From: Porifericola rhodea
GTDB taxonomy: Bacteria > Bacteroidota > Bacteroidia > Cytophagales > Cyclobacteriaceae
Length of the DNA stretch: 64,000 nt
Assembly (NCBI RefSeq): GCF_030506305.1
Contig: NZ_CP119421.1
Coordinates: 3,116,501 to 3,180,500, forward strand
Direction: 5' to 3'
In this document: one piece after another, positions 1-7,917 of the stretch
Numbering within the stretch: the stretch's first letter is position 1
Layout: the number at the start of each line of letters is the position of its first letter
Position numbers and translations under genes: made by a program
Notes under the pieces: generated by a model
What the model saw: the letters and a program-made list of their open reading frames with translations, nothing else
What the model was told of the DNA's origin: nothing
Database searches by the model: none

Positions 1-76
1 AAACGAAACAACCTTGCTTATCATCTTGATAAATACACCCAATTTCGTTGCGGAAGACTGCTCTGTTTTCTGACAT
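1..76 (-). CDS. hypothetical protein, N-terminal fragment cut by window start
   Basis: An ATG on the minus strand at 76-74 opens a reading frame that runs off the left edge of the window. The 25 visible residues begin MSENRAVFRNEIGCIYQ and contain no stop. It lies 83 bases downstream of the DUF3127 gene on the same strand, so the two may be co-transcribed. Too little is visible to name a family. The call rests only on the open frame, the plausible start and the spacing. Confidence 0.45.
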   Translation of the reverse strand, partial: MSENRAVFRNEIGCIYQDDKQGCFV

Positions 77-159
77 GCGGACAAAATTAGGCTTATTTAT
101 AATAAATACAAATAAGCCGTAAAATTTGTTGTCCGCACTTAAAATTTTTTAGCAAATGC

Positions 160-543
160 TTAGAATGGCAAGTCGTCCTCGTCACCGCCACCATCAGCAA
201 ATGGCTGGTCGTTCATGGGCGGGGGGGTATCATGTGCCTCAGAGGGTGCTCCTGCTCCGCTGCTTCCTCCTTTTTGCATACGCCAGGCCTGGAGCGAATT
301 AAAGTATTTAGTCTCACCCTGGCGGTCAGTCCATTTACGACCTTTTAAATTGAAGAACACAGTAACCTCTTCGCCAACCTTAAAATCATCAAGCATTGCG
401 CAACGGTCTTGTATAGCTTCAAACTTTACGTATTCGGGATATTGAGGATTATCTGCATACTCTAGCACAAACTCTCTTTTCTGAAAGCGGTCACTGATCT
501 GTGTAGTATCAAAAATCTCAATTAGCTTTCCTTTAACTTCCAT
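160..543 (-). CDS. DUF3127 family protein with SSB-like acidic tail
   Basis: A 127-residue protein. Residues 1-92 (MEVKGKLIEIFDT..., KREFVLEY, VTVFFNLKGRKW, KYFNSLQAWRM) match the DUF3127 family of Bacteroidota, a small all-beta domain that I read as OB-fold-like. Residues 93-117 are a Gly/Ser/Pro/Ala-rich linker and the protein ends in GGGDEDDLPF. That end resembles the C-terminal tip of single-stranded DNA binding protein (DDDIPF type), which docks partner proteins in DNA repair and replication. A role in nucleic-acid binding is inferred from fold and tail; no experimental function is known to me. It has its own promoter-like box at 623-630. Confidence 0.85.
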   Translation of the reverse strand: MEVKGKLIEIFDTTQISDRFQKREFVLEYADNPQYPEYVKFEAIQDRCAMLDDFKVGEEVTVFFNLKGRKWTDRQGETKYFNSLQAWRMQKGGSSGAGAPSEAHDTPPPMNDQPFADGGGDEDDLPF

Positions 544-878
544 ATTCTACTATTAAGTATGATTGTAACATTTTTACCTAAGGTGAATGCTTATGCCTCG
601 GGTAAATTGTGGATTATGAATACAAAGGTAAAAAACACAGCAGAAGGATAAGATGTAGGCAGTAAGTTTTTTCAAAGAAAAGGGTAGCTACGAAATTTTT
701 TTGCTCTGCACTTGTGTTTTCTGTTCAGCAAAATGGCAAAGGTTTTGCCTCTGCGAATCAGATCATTAGAACTGAAGATTTCAGGTTCAGTTTTTGTATC
801 TACAGAAATAAGGTTAGAAAGCTAATCGTTATCCGCTCGAAATTATTTGTGTTATCTCATAAAATCCATCAGTAAACT
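544..878. other. intergenic region, 335 bp, divergent promoters
   Basis: This gap separates the minus-strand DUF3127 gene from the plus-strand small membrane protein gene. Apart from the -7 box at 623-630 I see no convincing open frame, RNA gene or inverted repeat in it. It presumably holds both divergent promoters. Confidence 0.6.
623..630 (-). promoter_or_regulatory. candidate -7 box for the DUF3127 gene
   Basis: Read on the minus strand this is TACCTTTG, an exact match to the Bacteroidota -7 consensus TAnnTTTG, about 80 bases upstream of the DUF3127 start. No good -33 TTTG is seen at the usual distance, so this is a moderate call. Confidence 0.45.
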
Positions 879-1094
879 ATGGCTTTAGATTATATCGTAG
901 CTTGCTTAGTATTGGCCCTAGGTAGTGTGTTGGTCATTATTAGTGCCCTTAAAGGTCGTCGTTCAAACTCTTCTAACAATGATGGGGGACTTCCGATTGA
1001 ATTTGATGTGCCGGAACTGGATTTGCCTCCAGGTGTAACCCTACCGGGTGGCGGACCTACTGTAAAAGAAAGAGAAACTGTAGGTGCTTACTAA
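879..1094 (+). CDS. small single-pass membrane protein with Pro-rich tail
   Basis: A 71-residue protein of unknown function. Residues about 5-25 (YIVACLVLALGSVLVIISAL) are a single hydrophobic helix followed by the basic stretch KGRRSN, which by the positive-inside rule puts the C-terminus in the cytoplasm. Residues 35-62 are acidic and proline/glycine-rich (FDVPELDLPPG, LPGGGP) and look unfolded. Support for a real gene is the clean start, the membrane helix, and a strong hairpin terminator that begins right at its stop codon. It is a lone gene between two minus-strand transcripts. Confidence 0.65.
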   Translation: MALDYIVACLVLALGSVLVIISALKGRRSNSSNNDGGLPIEFDVPELDLPPGVTLPGGGPTVKERETVGAY

Positions 1095-1133
1095 AAAAAA
1101 TACCTGCTCCGATTAAAGAGCAGGTATTTTTTT
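1095..1133. terminator. bidirectional hairpin terminator
   Basis: Arms TACCTGCTC (1101-1109) and GAGCAGGTA (1118-1126) pair perfectly around an 8-base loop. They are flanked by an A-run before and a T-run after, so the hairpin can end both the plus-strand small gene and the minus-strand glnK-amt operon. Confidence 0.9.
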
Positions 1134-1149
1134 ATTTCTAGAAGATAGA

Positions 1150-2394
1150 TTAAGAATAAACTTCTTCTACATTTTTGTGCATATCAGGATAAGCTCTCAT
1201 TTTATGTTCTCCGATATCTAACCCTTCAATTTCTTCTTCGCTGCTTACTCTTATACCTAAAGTAACTTTAAGTACGTAGAAGATAAGAAGAGAAGTAGCC
1301 AGGCAGAACACGCCTACAGACGCTATACCAATTAGCTGACTCATAAACTGGGCACCGCTGGCAAGCTCTCCAAAGATACCTACCGCTAAAGTACCCCATA
1401 CACCACAAACCAGGTGTACAGAAATGGCTCCAACAGGATCATCTAATTTCATACGATCAAAGAAGACCACCGCGCATACTACTAATGCTCCGGCAATAAG
1501 TCCGATCAGAATGGCATCTGTAGCGCCCATCTGGTCAGCGCCGGCAGTAATACCTACCAGACCACCCAGAATTCCGTTGAGTACCATGGTAAGGTCGTTT
1601 GACTTTACAACAATAATTGATGCTACCAATGCACCTAGTGCTCCAGCCGCAGCGGCTAAAGTTGTTGTAACGAATACAAGAGATACCAGCCCAGGATCTG
1701 CGCTAAGTACTGAACCTCCGTTAAAACCATACCAACCGAACCAAAGCAAGAATACACCCACTGTGGCAAACGGCATGCTATGGCCAGGAATAGGACGAAT
1801 TTTACCATCAATATATTTGCCTTTACGAGCACCAAGCAGCATAACCCCAGCTAGGGCGGCCCATCCACCTACTGAGTGAACGATAGTAGAACCGGCAAAA
1901 TCGTAGAAAGAAGTATCCAGGCTATCTAAGAATCCGCCTCCCCATTTCCACATACCTACGATAGGGTAGCAAAAACCTACGTAGATGACAGTAAATATCA
2001 GGAAGCTGTTTAGTTTAATACGCTCAGCTACCGCTCCAGAAACGATAGTAGCAGCAGTAGCAGCAAACATGGCCTGAAACAGAAAATCGGTATAGTAGGT
2101 GTAAGCTTCGTTATACCCACCGTCGTTAGCACCTTCGGGTAAAGAAAGGCCAAAGCCGGCAAAGCCGAAGAAACCACCGGCAAAAGCTTCGCCAGGGTAC
2201 ATAATATTAAATCCCCAAAGTACGTAGGTGATAAGCCCGATGGGTAGGATAGTAGCGTTTTTGAAAAGAATGTTAACAGTATTTTTAGATTGGGTAAGCC
2301 CTGTTTCTAGTGTAGCAAATCCTAGGTGCATGATAAATACCAGAATTGTGGCTACCATCATCCACAGGTTGTTTGTCGTAAATAATGCGTCCAT
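1150..2394 (-). CDS. amt: ammonium transporter Amt
   Basis: A 414-residue channel-type ammonium transporter of the inner membrane, close to the usual Amt length and expected to have eleven membrane helices. Visible family marks are FATLETGLTQSKN near the N-terminus, AATAATIVSGAVAERIK, the first pore histidine in STIVHSVGGWAAL, WFGWYGFNGGS, the second pore histidine in AISVHLVCGVWG, and the C-terminal tail GEHKMRAYPD. There is no extra N-terminal signal sequence. The gene lies 40 bases downstream of a P-II gene on the same strand, the classic glnK-amtB pairing in which P-II plugs the channel when nitrogen is plentiful. It ends at the shared terminator at 1095-1133. Confidence 0.96.
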   Translation of the reverse strand: MDALFTTNNLWMMVATILVFIMHLGFATLETGLTQSKNTVNILFKNATILPIGLITYVLWGFNIMYPGEAFAGGFFGFAGFGLSLPEGANDGGYNEAYTYYTDFLFQAMFAATAATIVSGAVAERIKLNSFLIFTVIYVGFCYPIVGMWKWGGGFLDSLDTSFYDFAGSTIVHSVGGWAALAGVMLLGARKGKYIDGKIRPIPGHSMPFATVGVFLLWFGWYGFNGGSVLSADPGLVSLVFVTTTLAAAAGALGALVASIIVVKSNDLTMVLNGILGGLVGITAGADQMGATDAILIGLIAGALVVCAVVFFDRMKLDDPVGAISVHLVCGVWGTLAVGIFGELASGAQFMSQLIGIASVGVFCLATSLLIFYVLKVTLGIRVSSEEEIEGLDIGEHKMRAYPDMHKNVEEVYS

Positions 2395-2434
2395 AATATT
2401 GTATTAATTAATCTTTTTATAAGTAATGGATGGT

Positions 2435-2773
2435 TTAGTTAAGTGCAGAGGTGCCCTGCTCGCCATTGCGGATACGGTATACTTCTTCCACATGAGTGAC
2501 AAAAATTTTACCGTCGCCAATCTTACCTGTCTTGCCTACATTCAGGATAGTGTCTATCGCCTTCTGAAGAAAATTATCAGAAACTATGATTTCTAGTTTG
2601 GTGCGAGGGATGTAACCTACATCATAAGTAGCCCCCCTGTACGTTTGGTATTCTTTTTCCAACCCATGTCCTTTTACATCATAAAAGGAAAGGAAGGTAA
2701 CACCTACTGCGGCCAGAGCTTCTACCACCTCTTCAAATTTGGAAGTGCGGATGATAGCTTCGATTTTTTTCAT
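2435..2773 (-). CDS. glnK: P-II family nitrogen regulator
   Basis: A 112-residue P-II signal protein, exactly the usual length. The T-loop covers residues about 36-55 with Tyr50 in RGATYDV at the place of the uridylylated Tyr51 of E. coli GlnB. The ATP-binding B- and C-loop motifs TGKIGDGKIFV and YRIRNGE are intact. Two positions that contact 2-oxoglutarate in E. coli differ: Gln39 is Glu39 (GLEKE) and Lys58 is Arg57 (IPRTK). Partner by position is the amt gene 40 bases downstream. A 17-base inverted repeat lies about 60 bases upstream (2833-2849). glnK is chosen over glnB because of the amt linkage. Confidence 0.94.
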   Translation of the reverse strand: MKKIEAIIRTSKFEEVVEALAAVGVTFLSFYDVKGHGLEKEYQTYRGATYDVGYIPRTKLEIIVSDNFLQKAIDTILNVGKTGKIGDGKIFVTHVEEVYRIRNGEQGTSALN

Positions 2774-2832
2774 AAGTAATTATTGTTTGATAGACATTAG
2801 TAGCAAAGAAATCATGTTTTAAGCTTATTAAA

Positions 2833-2849
2833 TCAGTATTTAATACTGA
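2833..2849. promoter_or_regulatory. inverted repeat upstream of glnK-amt, candidate operator
   Basis: TCAGTATT and AATACTGA form perfect 8-base arms around one central T. The site lies about 60 bases upstream of the glnK start codon, a sensible place for a dimeric transcription factor. Which factor binds is unknown. The region is AT-rich, so chance cannot be excluded. Confidence 0.45.
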
Positions 2850-3048
2850 AAAAAGACTAAAAACAGATTATAAGCGCTAATAAAACAATAAATTCTTATA
2901 ATCAAAAATCTTTCAATAAAATAGAGTGCTTGTAATGTTAATTACAAAATAATAAAGCTATTGATCAAATAAATAAAAAATAAAGTTCTATTTACTGAAA
3001 ATATGTAATTGACCAAATATCCTTTTGGGGTAGGGACATAGAGGATGT

Positions 3049-3078
3049 GTTATTCAGAATATTATTCTGAAAAATAAC
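3049..3078 (-). terminator. hairpin downstream of the ABC permease gene
   Basis: GTTATT-CAGAAT pairs with ATTCTG-AATAAC across a 3-base loop, with a 3-base bulge on one arm. It starts about 20 bases past the stop of the permease gene. There is no long T-run, so efficiency is uncertain. Confidence 0.4.
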
Positions 3079-3099
3079 ATTGGTATGGTTATAAAATAT

Positions 3100-4365
3100 T
3101 TATCCTTGAGAAAGTACTGAAGAAATATTAGATCGGTAAGCGTTGATGGCAGGAATGAGCGCTGCCAGAAAACCTACACCCAGGCTAGCAAGCAATACAA
3201 AATATTCTTCGGTAAGTATATTCCAGGCACTGAGTCCAATCTGGCTGGTTTGAATAAAATATTCCCCTAACAGAGCGCTTGTAAGGTGAGCGAGAAACAA
3301 TCCAAGTATGCTGCCTAGTAAAGTAATAATCAGGCCTTCCAGTATGACATGAACAAAGAGTTTGATCCTGCTGGCCCCAAGTGAACGCATAATGGCGAGG
3401 TCATATTTACGTTCCTTTAGCGCATTATAGAGGGCAATAAAAATACTGAGACCGGCAATAATAATGATAAGATAGGCAAAGGCTTGTAGTAAATCAATTC
3501 CTACACCCACCAAGGAGAAAAGGCGGGCAGTCTCAAAAGGAGGAGAAGCAGCCTGCATATTAGTACGTTCATTAATGTAGCGCGGAAGCTGTACTGCGGC
3601 CATAGGAGAGCGGTATTGAACTATCAAAGACGTAATCTGCTCATCTGATCCGCCCTCTGGTAAGCCCTCCGTAGTAACTTCAGCTGTTTTGTGTTCATCT
3701 TCATGCTTGTGCTCATGCTCCTGATCTTCGCCATCTTCTGTTTCGTGAGAAGCATGTACTTCCCATACACTTTCTATAGAAGTAAGTATGAGGTTATCTA
3801 CTACTGACTGTGTAGGGGCTAATATACCTACCACTTTAAAAGGGCTTTCTTCGTGGGTGTTAATGCCATCATCCGCTAAGCCATGGCTGCTGTTGAAAGT
3901 ATCTCCTATTTTAAGTTTCAACTGTTCTGCTGCAGAGGCTCCCAGTACTACCTCCATAGTCTCAGACCATTTATTACCTTCGGCTACCTCTGCTTCATAC
4001 AGTGATAGGTAGTCGTAATTAGTTCCTATAATACGTTTGCCCTTATAGCTATCGCCTAGCGCCAGCGGGATGGTGTTTCTGATCAGGCGATTGCGGGTAA
4101 GCTGCTTGGCTTCAGACAAGGGGATATTGCCGGTGGGGTAATCTATATGAAATACGCTGGAAAGTATTATCTGCATAGGGCTGCCTTTGGCACCTACAAC
4201 CAGGTCTATGCCTTTGCTATTGCGAGTAAGGGAGTCTTCCATCTGGCGGCTAAGCAATAGTAGTACAGTAATGATAGCTATGCCCAGACTAAGCAGAAGA
4301 ATATTTAAAAAAGTATTTAGAGGTTTGGTTTTGATATAGCTCCAACTGAGCACAAATAGGTTCAT
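3100..4365 (-). CDS. ABC transporter permease, MacB/FtsX type, with His-rich loop
   Basis: A 421-residue inner-membrane permease with the MacB/LolC layout: one N-terminal helix (about residues 18-39), a large periplasmic domain (40-280), and three C-terminal helices (about 290-315, 338-362, 388-408) that carry the FtsX-type core (ALKERKYDLAIMRSLGAS at 314-331). It pairs with the ATPase gene 4 bases upstream. The unusual part is residues 204-226 of the periplasmic domain, a stretch rich in His, Glu and Asp (HEHKHEDEH at its core). This looks like a metal-binding loop. Substrate is unknown; lipoprotein release, export of a small molecule, or a metal-linked role are all possible. Confidence 0.88.
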   Translation of the reverse strand: MNLFVLSWSYIKTKPLNTFLNILLLSLGIAIITVLLLLSRQMEDSLTRNSKGIDLVVGAKGSPMQIILSSVFHIDYPTGNIPLSEAKQLTRNRLIRNTIPLALGDSYKGKRIIGTNYDYLSLYEAEVAEGNKWSETMEVVLGASAAEQLKLKIGDTFNSSHGLADDGINTHEESPFKVVGILAPTQSVVDNLILTSIESVWEVHASHETEDGEDQEHEHKHEDEHKTAEVTTEGLPEGGSDEQITSLIVQYRSPMAAVQLPRYINERTNMQAASPPFETARLFSLVGVGIDLLQAFAYLIIIIAGLSIFIALYNALKERKYDLAIMRSLGASRIKLFVHVILEGLIITLLGSILGLFLAHLTSALLGEYFIQTSQIGLSAWNILTEEYFVLLASLGVGFLAALIPAINAYRSNISSVLSQG

Positions 4366-4369
4366 ATCA

Positions 4370-4999
4370 TTACATCATGTAGTGGGTAGGAATAATGTCT
4401 TTTACGCGCTTGTCATGCGTGGCAATGATAAGTGTTGCCTGGTGAGCCTGAGCCTGTTGCTGTAAAATATGTAATACTTTTCCACAATTTTCATCGTCCA
4501 GGCTGGAAGTGGGTTCGTCGGCAAGTATAACTTTAGGCTTGTTGAGCACCGCTCGGGCTATAGCTGCCCGCTGAGCCTCACCTAAGCTTAGGGTATGCAC
4601 CAGAGCTTTTTTACGAGGAACAAGCCCGAGAGAACTGAGCACCTCTTCTACTTTTTTCTTATCCTGTTTAAGACCAGCCATGTATTGTGCCAGCAAAAGG
4701 TTTTGCTCCAGCGTGAGTGCATTCACCAGATGAGGCTTCTGAAATACTAGACCAATGTTACGGCCACGGTATGTATCCAGTTGTGCTCCTTTAAGTTGGC
4801 TAAGATCTTTATCACCTACCACCAACTGCCCTTTTTGAGGGTTGAGTAATCCTCCGAGTAAGTGAAGTAGGGTAGTTTTACCACTACCTGACGCGCCTAG
4901 TATCAGTGCCTGTTCTCCCTGTGGCAACTGCCAATCAGAAAAATGTATGGGAGCGGAAGCCGTGTTATATTGAAAAGTAAGTTGCTGAATATGAATCAT
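4370..4999 (-). CDS. ABC transporter ATP-binding protein, LolD/MacB type
   Basis: About 209 residues, the cytoplasmic ATPase partner of the neighbouring permease. Walker A is GASGSGKTT, the signature is LSLGEAQ (LSxGE variant of LSGGQ), Walker B is VILADEPTSSLD, and the switch histidine is in IIATHD. The start is placed at the ATG at 4999 (MIHIQQL), not the in-frame ATG at 5017. The upstream one would begin inside the T-run of the terminator for the preceding gene, and LolD-type proteins begin with a strand like MIHIQQLTF. The permease follows 4 bases after the stop, so the pair is one transcript. Confidence 0.92.
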   Translation of the reverse strand: MIHIQQLTFQYNTASAPIHFSDWQLPQGEQALILGASGSGKTTLLHLLGGLLNPQKGQLVVGDKDLSQLKGAQLDTYRGRNIGLVFQKPHLVNALTLEQNLLLAQYMAGLKQDKKKVEEVLSSLGLVPRKKALVHTLSLGEAQRAAIARAVLNKPKVILADEPTSSLDDENCGKVLHILQQQAQAHQATLIIATHDKRVKDIIPTHYMM

Positions 5000-5015
5000 A
5001 ACGCCACTTGTATAC

Positions 5016-5052
5016 AAAAAAACAGCCTCAAGTTATGGGTGAACCTGAGGCA
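5016..5052 (-). terminator. hairpin terminator of the EF-hand-repeat gene
   Basis: On the minus strand, arms GCCTCAGGTT (5051-5042) and AACTTGAGGC (5034-5025) pair with one mismatch around a 7-base loop, and a run of seven T follows. It ends the gene at 5084-6181 and separates it from the ABC pair. Confidence 0.75.
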
Positions 5053-5083
5053 TTGCAAGTATAGGCAAATATTTTGTTTTCCT

Positions 5084-6181
5084 CTATTTCATGTCGCGCA
5101 ATACTCTTCCTAAAATCATGGTAAAAATATCTGTGTTGGCATTAGTTTGCAGAAAAAGCCTTTTCTGTTTCTCGCGGATAAGCATTAAGCCATTGGTATA
5201 CACCACAAAGTCTTTAATTACTGTAAGCTTAACTGATTTTTCCTGATCCTTTTCTCGCAAAATAATTCGTTGGTTGGTAATATAAGCCTTGCCTTCGCTC
5301 AGGTTTTTCCACAGTCCGTCTTCAGAATAAAAAGGAGTATCATGTTCCTGATACCAATAATTGCTTTCAGACAGCTTTACGCGCAAAGAGCGGGCATTCT
5401 CTTCACTATCTTCCTTATCACTCTTCTTAGCTTCAAAAGCATGAGCATCTGTGAGAAAGTAAGCATGCTCTTCTGCTTTTAACTTAATAGGCACATAAAT
5501 GGGAGGGAGGCTGCCATTTTCTATCTGCCAGAACAGGCGATATTTTGCGAGTTCTTTCTGAGTACTACTGTCCAGTTCAGTTTCTACTCCCAGGTTTTCT
5601 ATAAGGGCCTGTAGTTCCTGCTCTTCGTTAGGAGAAAGGCGCTTATCTTCTACTGCTCCTTTGATAAAATTAACAATAATGCTCTGTGCCTTATGCTGAT
5701 AGATAGAGTCTATCCATGACTGTGGAAGCTGTAGCTTATTCTGAAGTTGATTGAGAAAGGCAAGTTCTTTATCATCCAGGCGATGGTCTTCCAGAGCAGC
5801 ATCCAGTTCGCGCTCATAAACTTCCTGACAAATGTGATGATGCGCTATTTCCACGGCTTTGTCGGTCAGGCCAAGAATTTTTTTAAGATGTTTGAGGCGA
5901 GCAATCTCTTCTTCATCCAGATGATTGTCGTCAAAACAGAATCGTAGATATTTTTTGTATAGCTCTCGCATAGAGCCATCATCAAAATCTGTGTAGAGGT
6001 TGAGCTCATACTTATCCATAATAGACTGTATTTCCTCTACACCTACTTCCATAATCGGCTTCTCCGAAAGTAAATTATTGATCTCAATGACAGCGTTTTT
6101 TTCAACCTTCTGTCCTTTCAATTTACCCCAGAGGGAAACCGGCTCGAGCTCAGATTTGTAAAATGCTTGTTCTCTTTCCAT
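5084..6181 (-). CDS. hypothetical protein with three EF-hand-like loops and a PH-like C-terminal domain
   Basis: A 365-residue soluble protein without signal peptide. Residues about 60-200 are helical and hold three similar acidic loops at about 37-residue and longer spacing: DDNHLDEEEI, EDHRLDDKEL and EDKRLSPNEE. Each is followed by a helix, as in EF-hand or TerB-like tandem helical repeats. Residues about 290-360 (GKAYITNQRIILRE, TVIKDFVVYTNGLML) look like the bacterial PH-like domain, in which a TNQRI strand is typical. The middle (245-275) is charged and probably disordered. Calcium binding and membrane or protein docking are inferred, not known. It is a single-gene transcript with its own terminator. 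Confidence 0.7.
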   Translation of the reverse strand: MEREQAFYKSELEPVSLWGKLKGQKVEKNAVIEINNLLSEKPIMEVGVEEIQSIMDKYELNLYTDFDDGSMRELYKKYLRFCFDDNHLDEEEIARLKHLKKILGLTDKAVEIAHHHICQEVYERELDAALEDHRLDDKELAFLNQLQNKLQLPQSWIDSIYQHKAQSIIVNFIKGAVEDKRLSPNEEQELQALIENLGVETELDSSTQKELAKYRLFWQIENGSLPPIYVPIKLKAEEHAYFLTDAHAFEAKKSDKEDSEENARSLRVKLSESNYWYQEHDTPFYSEDGLWKNLSEGKAYITNQRIILREKDQEKSVKLTVIKDFVVYTNGLMLIREKQKRLFLQTNANTDIFTMILGRVLRDMK

Positions 6182-6467
6182 CCTTTAGTCCTGTAAAAAC
6201 CTAAATCAAACCCGAAAAAAGTAAATATAGGCGTGCTTAAATTAAGCATTTTTGTGGATTAGTAAATCTGTTTAGCTGTTCTATGTTAAAATATTTCTCA
6301 TAAATAGGATGAAATAAGTGCTAACTCCTCCTTAGTGTTTTGAGTTGTAACAAATATTTGTGGTCGTATAAATTTATGGTTTTGGGCAAAAATGATCGGT
6401 TCAGGAGTCTAAGAATTTAGCATTTGCGGCTGAGAGTACTAGATTTGATATGTATAACAACAAAATT

Positions 6468-7874
6468 ATGAAAAAGCATAAAGTACTGGTATTAGGGGCT
6501 GGTATTTCAGGGTTATGTAGCGCGTACTGGTTGAAAAAACAGCAGATAGATGTGGAACTTATTGAAGCTAGCGCTCAGGCTGGTGGCTCAATGCAGTCGG
6601 TGCGTAAAGGTGGTTTTCTAATGGATTTTGGTCCTAATAGTGGTTTGGATACTACTCCGCTTATTGGTCAGCTTGTAGAAGAGCTCAAGCTACAGGATCA
6701 GATCATTTATGCCAACCAGGCTGCCAAAAAAAGATACATTTTGCAGGGGCATCGTTTGGAGGCTTTACCTTCGGGGCCGCTTTCCTTTCTTTCTACCCAT
6801 CTGTTTTCTACTTCTGCCAAGCTACGTTTGCTGAAAGAACCCTTCATCAGGCCGCTCAGTCCAGGGCAGGATATAAGTATCGCAGATTTTGTAAGGCATC
6901 GTTTAGGTGAAGAATTTCTTAATAATGCGGTGGACCCTTTTATTTCTGGTATTTATGCGGGCAATCCGGAAAAGCTGAGCGTAAAATCCGCCATGCCCAA
7001 GCTATATGCACTGGAAGAAAAGCATGGTAGCCTCATCAGAGGAGCTATTGCGGGAGCCAAAGAACGTAAAAAAAGCAAAGAAACGTCTAAGCAGACTGCA
7101 CGGCAGTTTTCGTTTAGAGAAGGTATGCAGACGCTGGCCAAAGCGCTCGCAGCACAGATGGAAACCGGTATCCGCTACCAGACAAGTGTTAAAAAAATTG
7201 AGCGAGGCACCAGCCAAAAGTATAAGCTTACTTTAGAATTAGCAGAAGGTTTACGCGAAGTAGAAGCAGATACTGTGCTCTCTACCATTCCGGCGCATCG
7301 TCTTTCACCAGCAATACAAAATTTGGATGAATCCCTAAGTCAGCACCTGAATGCGATTACGTACCCTCCGGTAATGGTGCTCTATCTTGCCTTCGAGAAA
7401 AAAGCCATACGACAGGCGCTGGACGGTTTTGGCTTTCTGATACCGGGGCGAGAGCGCAGATCTTTTCTGGGAGCGATCTGGAGTTCAGTAATTTTTCCTC
7501 AGCGAGCAGATGACCAGTACGCTACCTTTACCATTTTTGTAGGAGGTGCACGCCAGCAGGGTCTTTTGCAGGAGGATCTGGAGGCGAAAAAGAAGAAAGT
7601 CATTCGTGAATTTAAAGAAATAATGATGATAGCGGACTCCGTAGAACCCATATTGGCTGAAAGTAAACTATGGAATAAAGCTATTCCTCAGTATAATCTC
7701 GGTTATCAGGAGCACGAAGACTATTTTCAGCGATTTGAGGTAGAGCATCCAGGCTTTTTTCTGGGAGGGAATTATCGGGGAGGAATTTCGGTAAGCGATT
7801 GTATTAACACCTCTGAGCTTAACAGCCAACGCATATTAGAGTACCTGAAAAGAAGCACCAAGCCTGTTGTATAG
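6468..7874 (+). CDS. hemG: protoporphyrinogen/coproporphyrinogen oxidase, HemY type
   Basis: An FAD enzyme of haem synthesis that oxidises porphyrinogen to porphyrin, about 468 residues, normal for the HemY-type family. The N-terminal dinucleotide motif is VLGAGISGLCSAYWL, followed by GGSMQSVRKGGFLMDFGPNS, the family's FAD-binding region. GIYAGNPEKLSVKSA and the C-terminal LGGNYRGGISVSDCI are also typical. An in-frame ATG exists at 6450, but the one at 6468 (MKKHKVLVLGAG) gives the usual distance to the FAD motif and is preferred. No other haem gene is adjacent. A hairpin overlaps its stop. Confidence 0.93.
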   Translation: MKKHKVLVLGAGISGLCSAYWLKKQQIDVELIEASAQAGGSMQSVRKGGFLMDFGPNSGLDTTPLIGQLVEELKLQDQIIYANQAAKKRYILQGHRLEALPSGPLSFLSTHLFSTSAKLRLLKEPFIRPLSPGQDISIADFVRHRLGEEFLNNAVDPFISGIYAGNPEKLSVKSAMPKLYALEEKHGSLIRGAIAGAKERKKSKETSKQTARQFSFREGMQTLAKALAAQMETGIRYQTSVKKIERGTSQKYKLTLELAEGLREVEADTVLSTIPAHRLSPAIQNLDESLSQHLNAITYPPVMVLYLAFEKKAIRQALDGFGFLIPGRERRSFLGAIWSSVIFPQRADDQYATFTIFVGGARQQGLLQEDLEAKKKKVIREFKEIMMIADSVEPILAESKLWNKAIPQYNLGYQEHEDYFQRFEVEHPGFFLGGNYRGGISVSDCINTSELNSQRILEYLKRSTKPVV

Positions 7875-7883
7875 TTGGTGCTT
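7853..7883. terminator. hairpin at the end of hemG
   Basis: AAGCACCAA (7853-7861) pairs perfectly with TTGGTGCTT (7875-7883) across a 13-base loop that includes the hemG stop codon. It sits between two convergent genes. No strong T-run follows. Confidence 0.5.
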
Positions 7884-7917
7884 AGTATCAACTTTAGTGG
7901 TAGCTCTTCTTCGTAAA

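Larger units (their letters stand above)
2774..3099. other. AT-rich intergenic region, 326 bp
   Basis: This gap lies between the end of the ABC permease gene and the start of glnK, both on the minus strand. It holds the presumed glnK-amt promoter, a perfect inverted repeat at 2833-2849 and a hairpin at 3049-3078. I see no open frame of coding character. Confidence 0.6.

Noticed and set aside
6350-6361. 12-base palindrome ACAAATATTTGT upstream of hemG
   Set aside because: AT-only core of this length is expected by chance in this AT-rich gap, and there is no second copy or other sign of an operator.
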